The notes: a model not told the origin generated them from the letters alone. DNA of 64,000 nucleotides from Paenibacillus sp. W2I17 (GCF_030815985.1 NZ_JAUSXM010000001.1:6448001-6512000); one strand, 5' to 3'. Shown: positions 47,819 to 57,323, numbered from the stretch's first letter. Numbers and translations: made by a program.

Positions 47819-49453
47819 ATGAACAAGAGAAAATGGTTAAACGGTTTTGCCGCAGGTTGTCTCAGTATCATCCTGGTGATTAGTGGGTGTGCATCCAAAG
47901 CGCCACAAACCGCAAGTGACACACCGAATCAGCCGACAGAACAGACAGAGAATGAAACCCAGGAACCTGCAAACAACCAAGCTGCCAAAGGCAGAACAGT
48001 GATTACAACCGACGGTGAAGTGGATGATATGAACTCCGTGATTCGTTTCCTCTTGTATTCGAATGAGATGGACCTTGCCGGAATTGTACTAACCAGTTCG
48101 GTATATCATTATGCTGGAGATGAGGAAGCAGGGATCCAACCATTCCGCTGGACAGGCACACAGTGGGTATACGACATGATTGATGCCTATGGCGAGATCT
48201 ACCCGAACTTGTCTAAACATGCGGATGGGTACCCGGAGCCGGAACAGCTTCGAGCGATGACCAAGATCGGTAATATTTCCGATAAAGGGGAGATGGAGAA
48301 GGAAACGGAAGGTTCCGAATTCCTTGAAACTCTTTTCCTCGACGATGATTCCCGAGATCTGATTGTTCAGACATGGGGTGGCACCAATACCACAGCCAGA
48401 GCGCTGAAATCGATTGAGGAACAGTACAAAGACACGGCTGAGTGGGAGACGATCCGCAAAAAAGTCAGCGACAAACTGGTCCTGTATATCATTCTGGATC
48501 AGGATGACAGTTACAACGAATACATTGCGAAGAATTGGCCGGATATCCGTATTCTCAACGACCAATCAAACTTCTGGCATTTTGCCTATGCATGGAAGAT
48601 GCATGCCGAAGAAGTGAACAGTAAGCTTCATGGCGACTGGATGGTCAAGAATATCCTGAACGGACATGGCAAGCTGATGGATATGTATGCATCGATGGGT
48701 GACGGCAAAATGATCGAAGGCGAGCTGGCCGAAGAACAACGGGGAAGTGCTGAATATCTCAAGAACAATCCGCAATATGACAAGTACGATTTTATATCTG
48801 AAGGTGACTCTCCTTCCTTCTTTTATCTGATCGATAATGGGCTGCGCAGTATGGAAGACCCTTCCTACGGCGGTTGGGGTGGACGCTTTGGCGTTGTGAA
48901 CGACAAGTTATTTAGAAACAATGTGCTTGATTACGATCCGTACACCAAACGCTATGAAGCCGAATACTCTCTGATGAGATGGTTTGACGATGTGCAGGAT
49001 GATTTTGCAGCACGTGCAGACTGGGCAGTTTCAGACACTTACGAAGGTGCCAACCATAATCCGTCTTTAACGATTAAGGAAGGGCTGGATCTGAGTGTAA
49101 GTCCTGGGGAGGAAGTTACTCTTCACGCGGAGGGTAAAGACCCGGATGGAGATCAACTGACCTATACGTGGTGGAGATATTTCGAAGCGGACACGTATGA
49201 GGATTCCAAAGTAACACCGAACAAAGTTCAGCCTGAAATGGCGGGTGACCTGCAGCTTGGATTACATCGTGAACTTGCCAAGGATGAGCAGGTGGATACG
49301 ATAAAATTGCAGGGCAGTGACACTGAAGCGGTGACATTTACCGTTCCTGACGATGCCAAATCGGGTGATACTCTTCATATCGTTGCCGAAGTACAGGATG
49401 ATGGAGAGCATCAGTTGAAGCATTATCAACGTGTGATCCTAACCGTGAAATAA
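47819..49453 (+). CDS. Sde182-like (DUF1593) lipoprotein, nucleoside-hydrolase-like domain
   Basis: The 544-residue exported lipoprotein has signal peptide and lipobox VISGC (Cys24), followed by a ~35-residue Thr/Glu/Asn-rich tether. Residues ~58-330 match the Sde182 nucleoside-hydrolase-like fold (VITTDGEVDDMNSVIRFLLYSNEMDLAGIVLTSS; SRDLIVQTWGGTNTTARAL). The C-terminal part contains a PKD-like beta domain (SPGEEVTLHAEGKDPDGDQLTYTWWRYFEADTYE). Sde182-type proteins are described as cellulose-binding. GAAAGGGGAG precedes the ATG. RAT and cre control suggest use during beta-glucan growth. Confidence 0.85.
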   Translation: MNKRKWLNGFAAGCLSIILVISGCASKAPQTASDTPNQPTEQTENETQEPANNQAAKGRTVITTDGEVDDMNSVIRFLLYSNEMDLAGIVLTSSVYHYAGDEEAGIQPFRWTGTQWVYDMIDAYGEIYPNLSKHADGYPEPEQLRAMTKIGNISDKGEMEKETEGSEFLETLFLDDDSRDLIVQTWGGTNTTARALKSIEEQYKDTAEWETIRKKVSDKLVLYIILDQDDSYNEYIAKNWPDIRILNDQSNFWHFAYAWKMHAEEVNSKLHGDWMVKNILNGHGKLMDMYASMGDGKMIEGELAEEQRGSAEYLKNNPQYDKYDFISEGDSPSFFYLIDNGLRSMEDPSYGGWGGRFGVVNDKLFRNNVLDYDPYTKRYEAEYSLMRWFDDVQDDFAARADWAVSDTYEGANHNPSLTIKEGLDLSVSPGEEVTLHAEGKDPDGDQLTYTWWRYFEADTYEDSKVTPNKVQPEMAGDLQLGLHRELAKDEQVDTIKLQGSDTEAVTFTVPDDAKSGDTLHIVAEVQDDGEHQLKHYQRVILTVK

Positions 49454-49459
49454 AGAAAT

Positions 49460-49512
49460 AGAGGGGCAGTCCCAAAAGTCATCAACATGGCTGGTGGGAC
49501 GCCCCTCTTATT
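49460..49512. terminator. terminator after the Sde182-like gene
   Basis: AGAGGGGC pairs with GCCCCTCT, with an inner GTCCCA/TGGGAC stem, followed by TATTTG. It also lies at the end of the convergent TetR gene. Confidence 0.8.
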
Positions 49513-49538
49513 TGTGTAGTCTAATCGTAATTGATCCG

Positions 49539-50102
49539 TTAACGCTGGATGCCTGACCAGAAGACATTCCAGGTGTTCGCCAAAGCTTGTTCATAGGATT
49601 GCCGTGTCTCATACACGAGCTGTACATCCAATCCATCCATCACGGTGACAAAAGCTACGGTGGCTTCTTCCGGACTCAGGCGTATATCGGAATGTCTGGT
49701 AAATACGGCTGCCAGCTCTTCTTTCAGTGTCCCGAGGTACGTTCGATACTGGGCCAGTACAAAATCATGTACCTCCAGCGGTGTGATAAAGGACAGGATA
49801 TACATAAAAGCAACGTTTGGGTGAGTTAGAAAGCGATTTTTGTGTTCATGCAAAAAGGCATATAGCTGCTGATCCAGAGTTTGGGTAACAGAGTCGCTGA
49901 AAAATTGGCGTACAAACTGTTGTTCCTCCTGCACAACTTCCTCATATAACTCCAGCAATAACGCTTTTTTAGATGAATAGTGATAAGCCAGGGATTGCTT
50001 GCGAATGCCTGCCTCTTCGGCAATCTGCGCCATCTTGGTCCCCTCGTAACCCAGACGATTAAAATGTTGAATGGCAATTTCCTTGATTCGTTTTTTACTC
50101 AA
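49539..50102 (-). CDS. TetR family transcriptional regulator
   Basis: The 187 residues have a TetR helix-turn-helix (RIKEIAIQHFNRLGYEGTKMAQIAEEAGIRKQSLAYHYSSKKALL) and a helical ligand domain. Start TTG at 50102 is preceded by GGAGGTAGACA and overlaps the end of the MFS gene by 8 bases, so the two are translationally coupled. It probably represses its own operon through the palindrome at 51364. The ligand is likely a compound exported by the MFS protein. Confidence 0.9.
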   Translation of the reverse strand: MSKKRIKEIAIQHFNRLGYEGTKMAQIAEEAGIRKQSLAYHYSSKKALLLELYEEVVQEEQQFVRQFFSDSVTQTLDQQLYAFLHEHKNRFLTHPNVAFMYILSFITPLEVHDFVLAQYRTYLGTLKEELAAVFTRHSDIRLSPEEATVAFVTVMDGLDVQLVYETRQSYEQALANTWNVFWSGIQR

Positions 50103-51309
50103 TGTCTACCTCCAGTTGGCGAGCTGTATACCTCTGCTGTTTTTGGGAGTATACCAAATATAACAAGATATATACCACAAAAATGCCTATAGAGATAGCA
50201 TACACCACCGTATAGGAAAATGCAGAAGCAACCACGCCCAGGATCAACGAACCACCACCAATTCCGAGGTCAAAAAAATTAAAGAAGGAAGCCATCGCAT
50301 TTTCATGCTCATGTTCTTCTACAAGATTCACACACCAGGTCTGAATCGCCGGGAATATGGCACCAAAACCAAAGCCATATAACGCGCCAGCGATCAGGAA
50401 TTGCACATCACTCTGGGCGATAATCAGAACCAGTAGTCCCGCGATTGCAAACAAGGCAGAAGGCAACAACACGGAACCTGGTCCCCATCGATCAAACATT
50501 TTCCCCGAGAACAGTCGAACGGCGAAGCTGGCGATGGCGACGATAAAGAAAAACCAAGCTATATTCTCGAACCCTCTTTCGGCGGCGAATAAAGCCACAA
50601 AGGACATGATTGAACCAGCTGCAATGCCAACGAGCATAATGAGAAGGGAAGGGAAGAGTACCTTCTTTTCAATCAGTTTCACCGAAGGGACATGAGTTTG
50701 CATGGACTCGCTACTACCCCCTGTTTTCGGCTTTCTGGATACAAACACTGTCATCAGGAGAGCTAACAGCAAAATACACATGCCACCCATAAACAGGCTC
50801 TGGTAGTCGTACCTAAACAACAGGCTTGTTCCAATCAGTGGACCGATGGATATGGCGACCGTCTCCCCTACGCCGAAATACCCCATACCTTCTCCCCGGC
50901 GATCTCTTGGTATGTTTTCAGTGGCAATGGTTGCAAAATATGTCGTTGCCAAACCAAATCCGAATCCGTGGATCACTCGAAATACAAGAATCATCCAAAT
51001 ACCTGACGATAGGTAGTATGCGCCAGTCATTAATGCACAGATAGTGATACCGATAATTAACAGAACCTTTTTATCTATTCGAGCTGCTAAGACAGATGTG
51101 AAGGGTCGAATCAAGATGGCGGAAAACATAAATACGCCGGTAACAAGCCCAATCTGGGAGGCTTCCCCACCAAGACTTGAGACAAACAAAGGCAAGGTGG
51201 GAAGCAACATTTCAAATGCCATAAACAATAATGCGTTGGCTAACATGATAAACAGGAATGATCTTCCCCAGAGTTGCTGAGGTGTAGAGCTATGTGTTGA
51301 AGTACTCAT
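50095..51309 (-). CDS. MFS transporter (DHA1-type efflux pump)
   Basis: The 404-residue, 12-helix exporter-like protein shows PLFVSSLGGEASQIGLVTGVFMFSAILIRPFTSVLAARIDKK (motif-A region) and FGVGETVAISIGPLIGTSL (motif-C-like). GGAGG precedes the ATG. It is followed by, and overlaps, a TetR regulator in the same operon, typical of drug-efflux units. Substrate unknown. Confidence 0.87.
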   Translation of the reverse strand: MSTSTHSSTPQQLWGRSFLFIMLANALLFMAFEMLLPTLPLFVSSLGGEASQIGLVTGVFMFSAILIRPFTSVLAARIDKKVLLIIGITICALMTGAYYLSSGIWMILVFRVIHGFGFGLATTYFATIATENIPRDRRGEGMGYFGVGETVAISIGPLIGTSLLFRYDYQSLFMGGMCILLLALLMTVFVSRKPKTGGSSESMQTHVPSVKLIEKKVLFPSLLIMLVGIAAGSIMSFVALFAAERGFENIAWFFFIVAIASFAVRLFSGKMFDRWGPGSVLLPSALFAIAGLLVLIIAQSDVQFLIAGALYGFGFGAIFPAIQTWCVNLVEEHEHENAMASFFNFFDLGIGGGSLILGVVASAFSYTVVYAISIGIFVVYILLYLVYSQKQQRYTARQLEVDIE

Positions 51310-51334
51310 GGTTTTCCTCCGTAATGTTGATCTC

Positions 51335-51346
51335 TGTCGCGCGACA
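51335..51346. repeat. perfect 12-base palindrome near the MFS transcript start
   Basis: TGTCGCGCGACA is fully symmetric and lies about 10-20 bases downstream of the -10 on the minus strand. It could be a second operator site. Confidence 0.45.
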
Positions 51347-51356
51347 TGTTGAACTG

Positions 51357-51385
51357 ATTTTACCTGACGGTGGTCAGATTGTAAA
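51357..51385 (-). promoter_or_regulatory. MFS/TetR promoter with operator in the spacer
   Basis: On the minus strand TTTACA (51385-51380) and TAAAAT (51362-51357) are 17 bases apart. The spacer contains CTGACCACCGTCAG (51377-51364), an inverted repeat with 5-base arms, exactly between the boxes. That is a classic position for TetR-type repression. Confidence 0.7.
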
Positions 51386-51450
51386 GCGCATATTCAGAGC
51401 AGGGGTTCATGATTTTTTGGTGGGTGAGAGAAGTTATTAATAATTTTTAA

Positions 51451-51478
51451 TTCATATCCCAACATTTTCCGGTATAAT
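51451..51478 (+). promoter_or_regulatory. promoter of the rsbQ-like gene
   Basis: TTCATA (51451-51456) and TATAAT (51473-51478) with 16-base spacing, about 50 bases before the ATG. No sigma-B-type motif was noticed. Confidence 0.5.
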
Positions 51479-51528
51479 AACCAGATAAAATGATTCAAGT
51501 GAATACTACCTCGGAGAGGTGATATGCA

Positions 51529-52335
51529 ATGACGGTTGATATACTTGTAAGAAATAATGTTAAGGTACTTGGCTCGGGTAGCCAAACGATTGTATTTGCT
51601 CATGGTTTTGGATGTGATCAGGATATGTGGCGTTACATTATTCCAGGTTTTATGGAGAACTACCGTGTGGTGTTGTTTGATTATGTTGGATCTGGCGAAT
51701 CTCAAATTAACTATTATGATGCTGTCAAATATAGCAACCTTCAAGGATACGCCCAGGATGTGCTGGAAATTATGGAAGCGCTTGAGCTAAAGGACACCAT
51801 ATTTGTAGGGCATTCCGTCAGCAGTATGATTGGTATGCTGGCATCAATTCAGAACCCCAAATATTTCAATAAAATTATAATGTTAGGGCCCTCCCCACGT
51901 TACGTGAATGATCTGCCGAATTATTATGGAGGTTTCGATCGGAATGATATCGATGAATTGCTTGAGATGATGCAGATGAATTTTATTGGGTGGGCGAGTT
52001 ATCTGGCACCCATTGTGATGAACAATCCGGAACGGAAAGAGCTGACGGAAGAGTTGGAGAAAAGCTTCTGCTCCAGAGATCCGCATATTGCGAGACAATT
52101 TGCCGAAGTGACGTTTTTATCGGACTGTCGTATTGATCTGGAGCAGGCAACTGTGCCAACATTGATTCTTCAGTGCTCGGATGACAGCATTGCCCCGGTA
52201 GAAGTAGGGGATTATTTACACGCTCATCTGAAGAATAGCCGATTGCAACAGATGACGGCCAAGGGACATTATCCGCATCTAAGTCAACCGGAAGAAACCA
52301 TCCGAATGATTAAGGATTATTTAACGAGCGCATAA
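51529..52335 (+). CDS. rsbQ: RsbQ-like alpha/beta hydrolase
   Basis: The 268 residues match Bacillus subtilis RsbQ along the whole length. The catalytic triad Ser96 (VGHSVSS), Asp219 (CSDDSIAP) and His247 (KGHYPHLS) falls at exactly the RsbQ numbers. In B. subtilis RsbQ makes or processes an unknown small ligand sensed by the PAS domain of RsbP in the energy-stress pathway. Here the next gene, 25 bases on, has a PAS domain joined to GGDEF rather than a phosphatase. GGAGAGGTGAT precedes the ATG. Confidence 0.9.
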   Translation: MTVDILVRNNVKVLGSGSQTIVFAHGFGCDQDMWRYIIPGFMENYRVVLFDYVGSGESQINYYDAVKYSNLQGYAQDVLEIMEALELKDTIFVGHSVSSMIGMLASIQNPKYFNKIIMLGPSPRYVNDLPNYYGGFDRNDIDELLEMMQMNFIGWASYLAPIVMNNPERKELTEELEKSFCSRDPHIARQFAEVTFLSDCRIDLEQATVPTLILQCSDDSIAPVEVGDYLHAHLKNSRLQQMTAKGHYPHLSQPEETIRMIKDYLTSA

Positions 52336-52360
52336 AACGCGGAAGAAAGGCAGTTATTCC

Positions 52361-53344
52361 ATGGATATACAATTAGATCTGGCTCCCTGTGGATACTTCT
52401 CTATCTCTGATTCGGGCGTCGTACAGTCGATTAATCAAACTATGCTTACGATGCTTGGATATGAACGCGATGAGCTCATAGGGCAACATATTGAATCCAC
52501 CATGTCGGTAAGCAACAAGGTGTTTTTCCATACGTATTTCTATCCCTACATCCAGTTATATGGACATGTGGACGAGATGTACTTCACGTTCCGTACCCGT
52601 GATCAGCAGGCTGTTCCTGTTCTGCTTAACGGTGTTCGCCAGACCCGTAACGGGGAAAGCGTGGTAGATTGTGTCGTTGTAGTCATGCGTAAGCGAATCG
52701 AACATGAGAAGGATATTTTGCATACCAAAACGAAGCTACAGGAGCTGTATCAAGCGACGCAAGAAGCGAACAAGGAGCTTGAACGACTGCATGAGGAATA
52801 TAAAATTAAAGAGCAGGCGTTAATCAAAGTGAATGATCAGTTGGAGACACTGGCCTCCACCGACTTGTTGACAGGATTGAAGAACCGCAGGTTTTTCCAG
52901 GAAAAAATGCTTGAAAGCTTGATGATGTTCCGTGAGAAACAACGTTATTTCTCCCTTCTGGTGGTAGACATTGATCATTTCAAAAGCATTAATGATACGT
53001 ATGGACATCCGATCGGAGATCTGGTGCTGGGCAATCTGGCAGGGCTGCTGCAATCGGTATCGCGAAGTACGGATGTGGTTGCACGTTACGGTGGGGAGGA
53101 ATTTGTTATCATTCTTCCAGATTGTGAAGAGGAGCAGGCGATCGGTATTGCAGAACGATATCGTTCACAGGTTGCTTCAGCCGACTGGGGGGAATATAAC
53201 ATTACTGTGAGTATCGGTGCGGCCACTGTAGTAGAGGAAGATACGGAAAAGTCCTTGTTCCAAAGAGCGGACAACGCCCTGTATGCCTCCAAAACCGGAG
53301 GACGAAACCGGGTGACACATGCAGCTCAGATGGTAAAAAGTTAA
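52361..53344 (+). CDS. PAS-GGDEF diguanylate cyclase, partner of RsbQ
   Basis: The 327 residues comprise a PAS domain (about 1-115; LAPCGYFSISDSGVVQSINQTMLTMLGYERDELIG), a coiled coil (about 115-165) and a GGDEF domain (165-320). The active motif is GGEEF in ARYGGEEFVIILPD, and an inhibitory RxxD site (RSTD) sits five residues upstream, so product inhibition is expected. It should make c-di-GMP when the PAS domain receives the RsbQ-dependent signal. AGAAAGGCAG precedes the ATG. No membrane helix is present. Confidence 0.92.
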   Translation: MDIQLDLAPCGYFSISDSGVVQSINQTMLTMLGYERDELIGQHIESTMSVSNKVFFHTYFYPYIQLYGHVDEMYFTFRTRDQQAVPVLLNGVRQTRNGESVVDCVVVVMRKRIEHEKDILHTKTKLQELYQATQEANKELERLHEEYKIKEQALIKVNDQLETLASTDLLTGLKNRRFFQEKMLESLMMFREKQRYFSLLVVDIDHFKSINDTYGHPIGDLVLGNLAGLLQSVSRSTDVVARYGGEEFVIILPDCEEEQAIGIAERYRSQVASADWGEYNITVSIGAATVVEEDTEKSLFQRADNALYASKTGGRNRVTHAAQMVKS

Positions 53345-53370
53345 GAATTGGATTGCATCAAAAGAAAGCC

Positions 53371-53428
53371 AAAAGGAGCCTATGTATGATGAGGGAGATG
53401 ATCCCACATGCACAGGCTCCTTTTATTT
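53371..53428. terminator. bidirectional terminator between the cyclase and the beta-helix gene
   Basis: AAAAGGAGCCT and AGGCTCCTTTT form an 11-base stem with an inner TGTATG/CACATGCA pairing, with T-rich DNA after it on the plus strand. Confidence 0.8.
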
Positions 53429-53474
53429 GCGTGAAAAAGATTGACTAAGTTGAGATGGCAGACTCAGGGTTAAT

Positions 53475-54962
53475 TTATCGCGGAGCAAGGTAACCATACG
53501 CCTTAGCCGGAGAGTTCGCCTGAGGACGAAAATCTTCGTTGGGTTCATCCATAAATGCTGGGTTCACATATATGGAATGTGCATCATTGCCAGATCCCTT
53601 GATGTAGGCGGCGATGCCGGAGTAGGCTTTATTTTTCCAAACCCACAGGGCGTCTTCCTGTTCACCTGGTGAGTAATAGACATTATGGTCAAACACATTG
53701 CCGGTATTGCTAGTATATTCGTTGTATATTAGTACTTCCGAGCTGCCTGATACGAGAATGTTACGCATGAATGTATTGTTCTTTGTCCGTGACTGCATGA
53801 ATAACTGTCCATTGCCTGCATTCAGGGTATCATTTCCCACAAGTGTATTGTACATAATCTTGCTATCCTCGGTAGCTCCTCGTTCCTCGTCATAACCTCC
53901 CATGGCAATACCCGTCAATCTGTTGGAATAAATCAGGTTATCACGCACGGTAATGTTGCTGGTTGAACGTCCGGCATGCTCTGATGCAATCTCAATTCCG
54001 ATGTCGCTCCGATATACCCGGTTCTGGTCGATGATATGATCTTTCCCGCCATCTACATAGATGCCGCCGGCCGAGTTGGTATAATTGGGCAGGTCTGTAC
54101 CGTAGGAGGGATTATTATTGGACGTAATATCGTATACTTCGTTGCCTCGTACAATGCCGTTCCGAGCCTGATCGTACGTGTCGTCCTCGGACGTACCCTC
54201 GTACCCGATCAGATCAATACCAATATTGTCGGAATCATGGATGATATTGTCCTGGATGGCAAACGTATCGACATTACCGTTGACTGCGAGTGACTCGCTT
54301 GAACCAAGTGTGAGATCATACAATTCATTATCCTTGATGATGATATCGCGTAAAGCTTGAGGGTGCTCTGTACCATAAATGGCAATACCGTGGGCATCTC
54401 TGCCCCGTAAATCGGGGCCTTCAGGAGTTGCGTAACTAGCGATCGCGTGTATGGTGTTGCCTAACAGTTGAATATGCTTACCTGCTCCGTGGACATAGAT
54501 CCCGGTTGGAACTTGGCCCCCAAGTGTGGTTGTAAAATTACGAATTTCGAGATTCTGAATCGTGATATAACTGGCATTTTCAATTTCAATTAACCCTTCA
54601 ATGCCCCGGACAGATAAACCTTTACCATCAATGATAACCTGCTCCTGAGGATAACTTGAAAATAGGGTTGGATTAGCGGAAGAATTACCGCTTTTGGTGA
54701 TTTTGACTTTCTGATGGTAGACCCCTTCACGCAAATAGATCGTGCTTCCCGGCGAAGCATGGTCGGCTGCGTGCTGCAACGTTTTCCAAGGAGATTGAAT
54801 GGTTCCTTTATTCGAGTCGTTTCCTTGGGGTGATATGTAATGGATGACCTGGGGATCAGACTTTTGAACAGAAACGGGTTCCTTCATGGCAGATGTATGA
54901 TTCTGACAACCGGATACAAGCACCATCAGAATCGGAATCATAAGTATAACTACGCGAATCAA
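53475..54962 (-). CDS. lipoprotein with right-handed parallel beta-helix
   Basis: The 495 residues have a lipobox LVSGC (Cys19). The DUF1565-like opening (HYISPQGNDSNKGTIQSPWKTLQHAADHASPGSTIYLREGVY) leads into repeated beta-helix turns typical of PL9-, PL1- or NosD-type proteins (ASYITIQNLEIRNF; GIYVHGAGKHIQLLGNTIH; DIIIKDNELYDL). It is likely a surface polysaccharide lyase or binding protein; no catalytic site is certain. TTG at 54962 follows GGGGGAAACGAT. Monocistronic. Confidence 0.82.
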   Translation of the reverse strand: MIRVVILMIPILMVLVSGCQNHTSAMKEPVSVQKSDPQVIHYISPQGNDSNKGTIQSPWKTLQHAADHASPGSTIYLREGVYHQKVKITKSGNSSANPTLFSSYPQEQVIIDGKGLSVRGIEGLIEIENASYITIQNLEIRNFTTTLGGQVPTGIYVHGAGKHIQLLGNTIHAIASYATPEGPDLRGRDAHGIAIYGTEHPQALRDIIIKDNELYDLTLGSSESLAVNGNVDTFAIQDNIIHDSDNIGIDLIGYEGTSEDDTYDQARNGIVRGNEVYDITSNNNPSYGTDLPNYTNSAGGIYVDGGKDHIIDQNRVYRSDIGIEIASEHAGRSTSNITVRDNLIYSNRLTGIAMGGYDEERGATEDSKIMYNTLVGNDTLNAGNGQLFMQSRTKNNTFMRNILVSGSSEVLIYNEYTSNTGNVFDHNVYYSPGEQEDALWVWKNKAYSGIAAYIKGSGNDAHSIYVNPAFMDEPNEDFRPQANSPAKAYGYLAPR

Positions 54963-55064
54963 ATCGTTTCCCCCTTGAATTTAGCTTTGAAGATAGATTA
55001 TAGCAGATTTGAACGGGTTAATAACCCATGATATGCTCTTATAAAATCAGCGAGGAGACTGCTC

Positions 55065-55721
55065 ATGAATACATTAACGATAGCTGAATTAGTAGATCGG
55101 GAGAATCACGCATGGGAAGAACTCAAGGAACTCCTGGCTAGTGGGCAAAATACATATGTGTATGTTCCAGCAAAACAAGAGGCTGGAGAGGATACCCTCT
55201 ATCGTCTGCAAATAAGCACCAAATCCTATTTGGGGGCTGTTGCTTATGAGACAGAAGGTATTGTACTGGACCATGGCTGGATCACGCTGCTTGGTGCAGG
55301 TGGTGACAGTACATCTGGGAGTCTCACCAGTTGGAATGGTGTAAGTGAGCAACCTTGGGTAGATGTGCTGGAAGGTATGATGGTCGTTGCATATGATGCG
55401 GCAGGTGGTTTCTTCGGACTGGATACAGGCAAGTATGGCCGTACGGGACACATATATTATTTTGCACCGGATACACTCGAATGGGAATCGACAGAACTGG
55501 CATATTCAGGTTTCATCAACTGGCTGGCGAATGGCGATCTGGAGCAGTTCTATCAGACCTTTCGCTGGAAAGGCTGGCAAGAGGATATGTCTCAGCTCCA
55601 GACAGGACAAGTATTTGCGTATTATCCACCACTTTGGACGCAGGAAGGTGGCGGCGAGAGCAGCAGTAAAGCCCCAATTAGCATAATGGAGGCCTGGAAG
55701 TTTGCACTGGACGGTAAATAG
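55065..55721 (+). CDS. DUF2625 family protein
   Basis: The 218 soluble residues match DUF2625, including QISTKSYLGAVAYETEGIVLDHGWITLLGAGG, GFFGLDTGKYGRTGHIYYFAPDTLEWE and a C-terminal GQVFAYYPPLW. The function of the family is unknown. GCGAGGAG precedes the ATG. It stands alone between convergent or divergent neighbours and ends before a strong terminator. Confidence 0.85.
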   Translation: MNTLTIAELVDRENHAWEELKELLASGQNTYVYVPAKQEAGEDTLYRLQISTKSYLGAVAYETEGIVLDHGWITLLGAGGDSTSGSLTSWNGVSEQPWVDVLEGMMVVAYDAAGGFFGLDTGKYGRTGHIYYFAPDTLEWESTELAYSGFINWLANGDLEQFYQTFRWKGWQEDMSQLQTGQVFAYYPPLWTQEGGGESSSKAPISIMEAWKFALDGK

Positions 55722-55822
55722 TTGGAATGCTGCTGTAGGGTGAAATCAGGAAAGTAACCGTTAAGTTCAAGTTCATTGAGTGATCTACTTTTAAAAAAAA
55801 ACGGCATTTCTGTTCCAAACTC

Positions 55823-55853
55823 AAAAAGGCTCGCGCTTGGCGCGGGCCTTTTT
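55823..55853. terminator. terminator between the DUF2625 gene and the DHA2 exporter
   Basis: AAAAAGGC and GCCTTTTT with an inner CGCGC/GCGCG stem; symmetric A and T runs make it bidirectional. Confidence 0.88.
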
Positions 55854-55876
55854 GTTCTGAACTTAAACTTCAATTA

Positions 55877-57217
55877 TCAATTGTCCAATGTAACAGGTTT
55901 AATGCCTGAGCGTGAAGCTCTGCTATGCCAGACGGTCAACCCGAGTGAAACAACGCAGACGAGCAACAGACAAGCATACACCACATGATAAGCTTCCTCG
56001 ACCGAGACTCCCGGAATGCTGTGTAGCAGCAGCCCACACACGGCTACAGACACCGAACCACCGAAGAACTGAATCAATTGTAACATGCCCATACCGGAAC
56101 CTATTTGCGCTTTGGGCAGCACACGTGACGCTTCATTATTCAGTGAAGCCATGGAGGCTGACAGTGCCGGTGAGAAAAAGAGATAACCACTGGTAATGAT
56201 CAGGGCGGATTGATCCAGTCCGAGCATGAATAAAGCAAGTACCGCTGCGAGCAGGGTGTGTCCAATGATCATAAATCGCATATTGCCGTAACGGTCGATC
56301 CAGCGTCCAACGAAACGGGTGCAAAATGCTGCAACAATAGCTCCAGGAGCAATCAGCAAACCAATGGCGAGTGGAGAGCGACCGTATAGATCAGCAAGCA
56401 CAAGCGGCATCAAAAACAGATTGCCCAGATTCACCACCAGCACGCAGAATCCGATAAGGATTAACCGGGTGTATCCTGGCGTTTGGAACACTTGTGGATT
56501 CACAAACGGAAGACTCGCTTTCCGAATATACAGGAGGTGTGCAACAAGCGAGATAACGCCGATGGCAAACCAGAACCAGGATTGCTGGGTGATCGCGACC
56601 AGAAGTGTAGTGGCGTTAATGACGGTTAATATGGCACCAATAACATCGAACGGCTGATCTGTTTTGACGGATTCACGGGGGAGAAAATAGAGCAATACAG
56701 GCAGAGCGAGCAGGACAAGCACCGTTATGGCAAAAAGTCCGTTCCAGCCCCAGTATTCGCTAATGAGTCCGCCGACAATGGGGCCAAGTCCAAAAGCCAT
56801 GGCGCTACCTGATGAGATCAGCGCGATGGCAGCTCCGCGTCGTTCCACCGGGATGTAACGACTTGCAATGACGAGGCCCAGCCCGGCCATAACTCCTGCA
56901 CCCGCAGATTGCAGAATGCGTGTCAGTAACAAGATCGCGAAGTTATGCGCGAACAACCCCAGCAATGAAGATAACCCCAGGATCAGAAGCCCGACCGTTA
57001 AAAGTTTGCGTACCGGGATACGGTCTGACAATCGACTGTAGATCACCGTCGACAGGGCGTAACCAATCGAATAACTTGAGATGACCCAAGACCCCAGGTC
57101 CGAGGTAATCTGCAGATCATGAATAATGACTGGCAAAGAAACATTGAACATGGTGGTATTCATCACAACGATGAACAGGCAACATGTCCAGAGTGGCATG
57201 ACAATTTTATCTTTCAC
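55877..57217 (-). CDS. MFS exporter, DHA2 type (14 helices)
   Basis: The 446-residue proton-driven exporter resembles Tet(K/L)- or QacA-like families. Motifs: TTMFNVSLPVIIHDLQ, YSRLSDRIPVRKLL (motif A) and SGSAMAFGLGPIVGGLISEYWGW (motif C). GTG at 57217 has AGGA upstream. A promoter is visible at 57295-57323. Length near 450 is right for the group. No regulator is adjacent. Substrate unknown. Confidence 0.85.
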   Translation of the reverse strand: MKDKIVMPLWTCCLFIVVMNTTMFNVSLPVIIHDLQITSDLGSWVISSYSIGYALSTVIYSRLSDRIPVRKLLTVGLLILGLSSLLGLFAHNFAILLLTRILQSAGAGVMAGLGLVIASRYIPVERRGAAIALISSGSAMAFGLGPIVGGLISEYWGWNGLFAITVLVLLALPVLLYFLPRESVKTDQPFDVIGAILTVINATTLLVAITQQSWFWFAIGVISLVAHLLYIRKASLPFVNPQVFQTPGYTRLILIGFCVLVVNLGNLFLMPLVLADLYGRSPLAIGLLIAPGAIVAAFCTRFVGRWIDRYGNMRFMIIGHTLLAAVLALFMLGLDQSALIITSGYLFFSPALSASMASLNNEASRVLPKAQIGSGMGMLQLIQFFGGSVSVAVCGLLLHSIPGVSVEEAYHVVYACLLLVCVVSLGLTVWHSRASRSGIKPVTLDN

Positions 57218-57294
57218 GGTACCATTCCTGTCTTGGGTATGAATATGAATTCGGATCGAACCTCAAAGGAAATTTTGTATAAAAGCAATATATC

Positions 57295-57323
57295 ATTTTA
57301 CACTCCATTTCATCATATGGCAA
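57295..57323 (-). promoter_or_regulatory. promoter of the DHA2 exporter
   Basis: On the minus strand TTGCCA (57323-57318) and TAAAAT (57300-57295) are 17 bases apart. The remaining bases to the ATPase terminator at 57401 show nothing recognisable. Confidence 0.6.
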
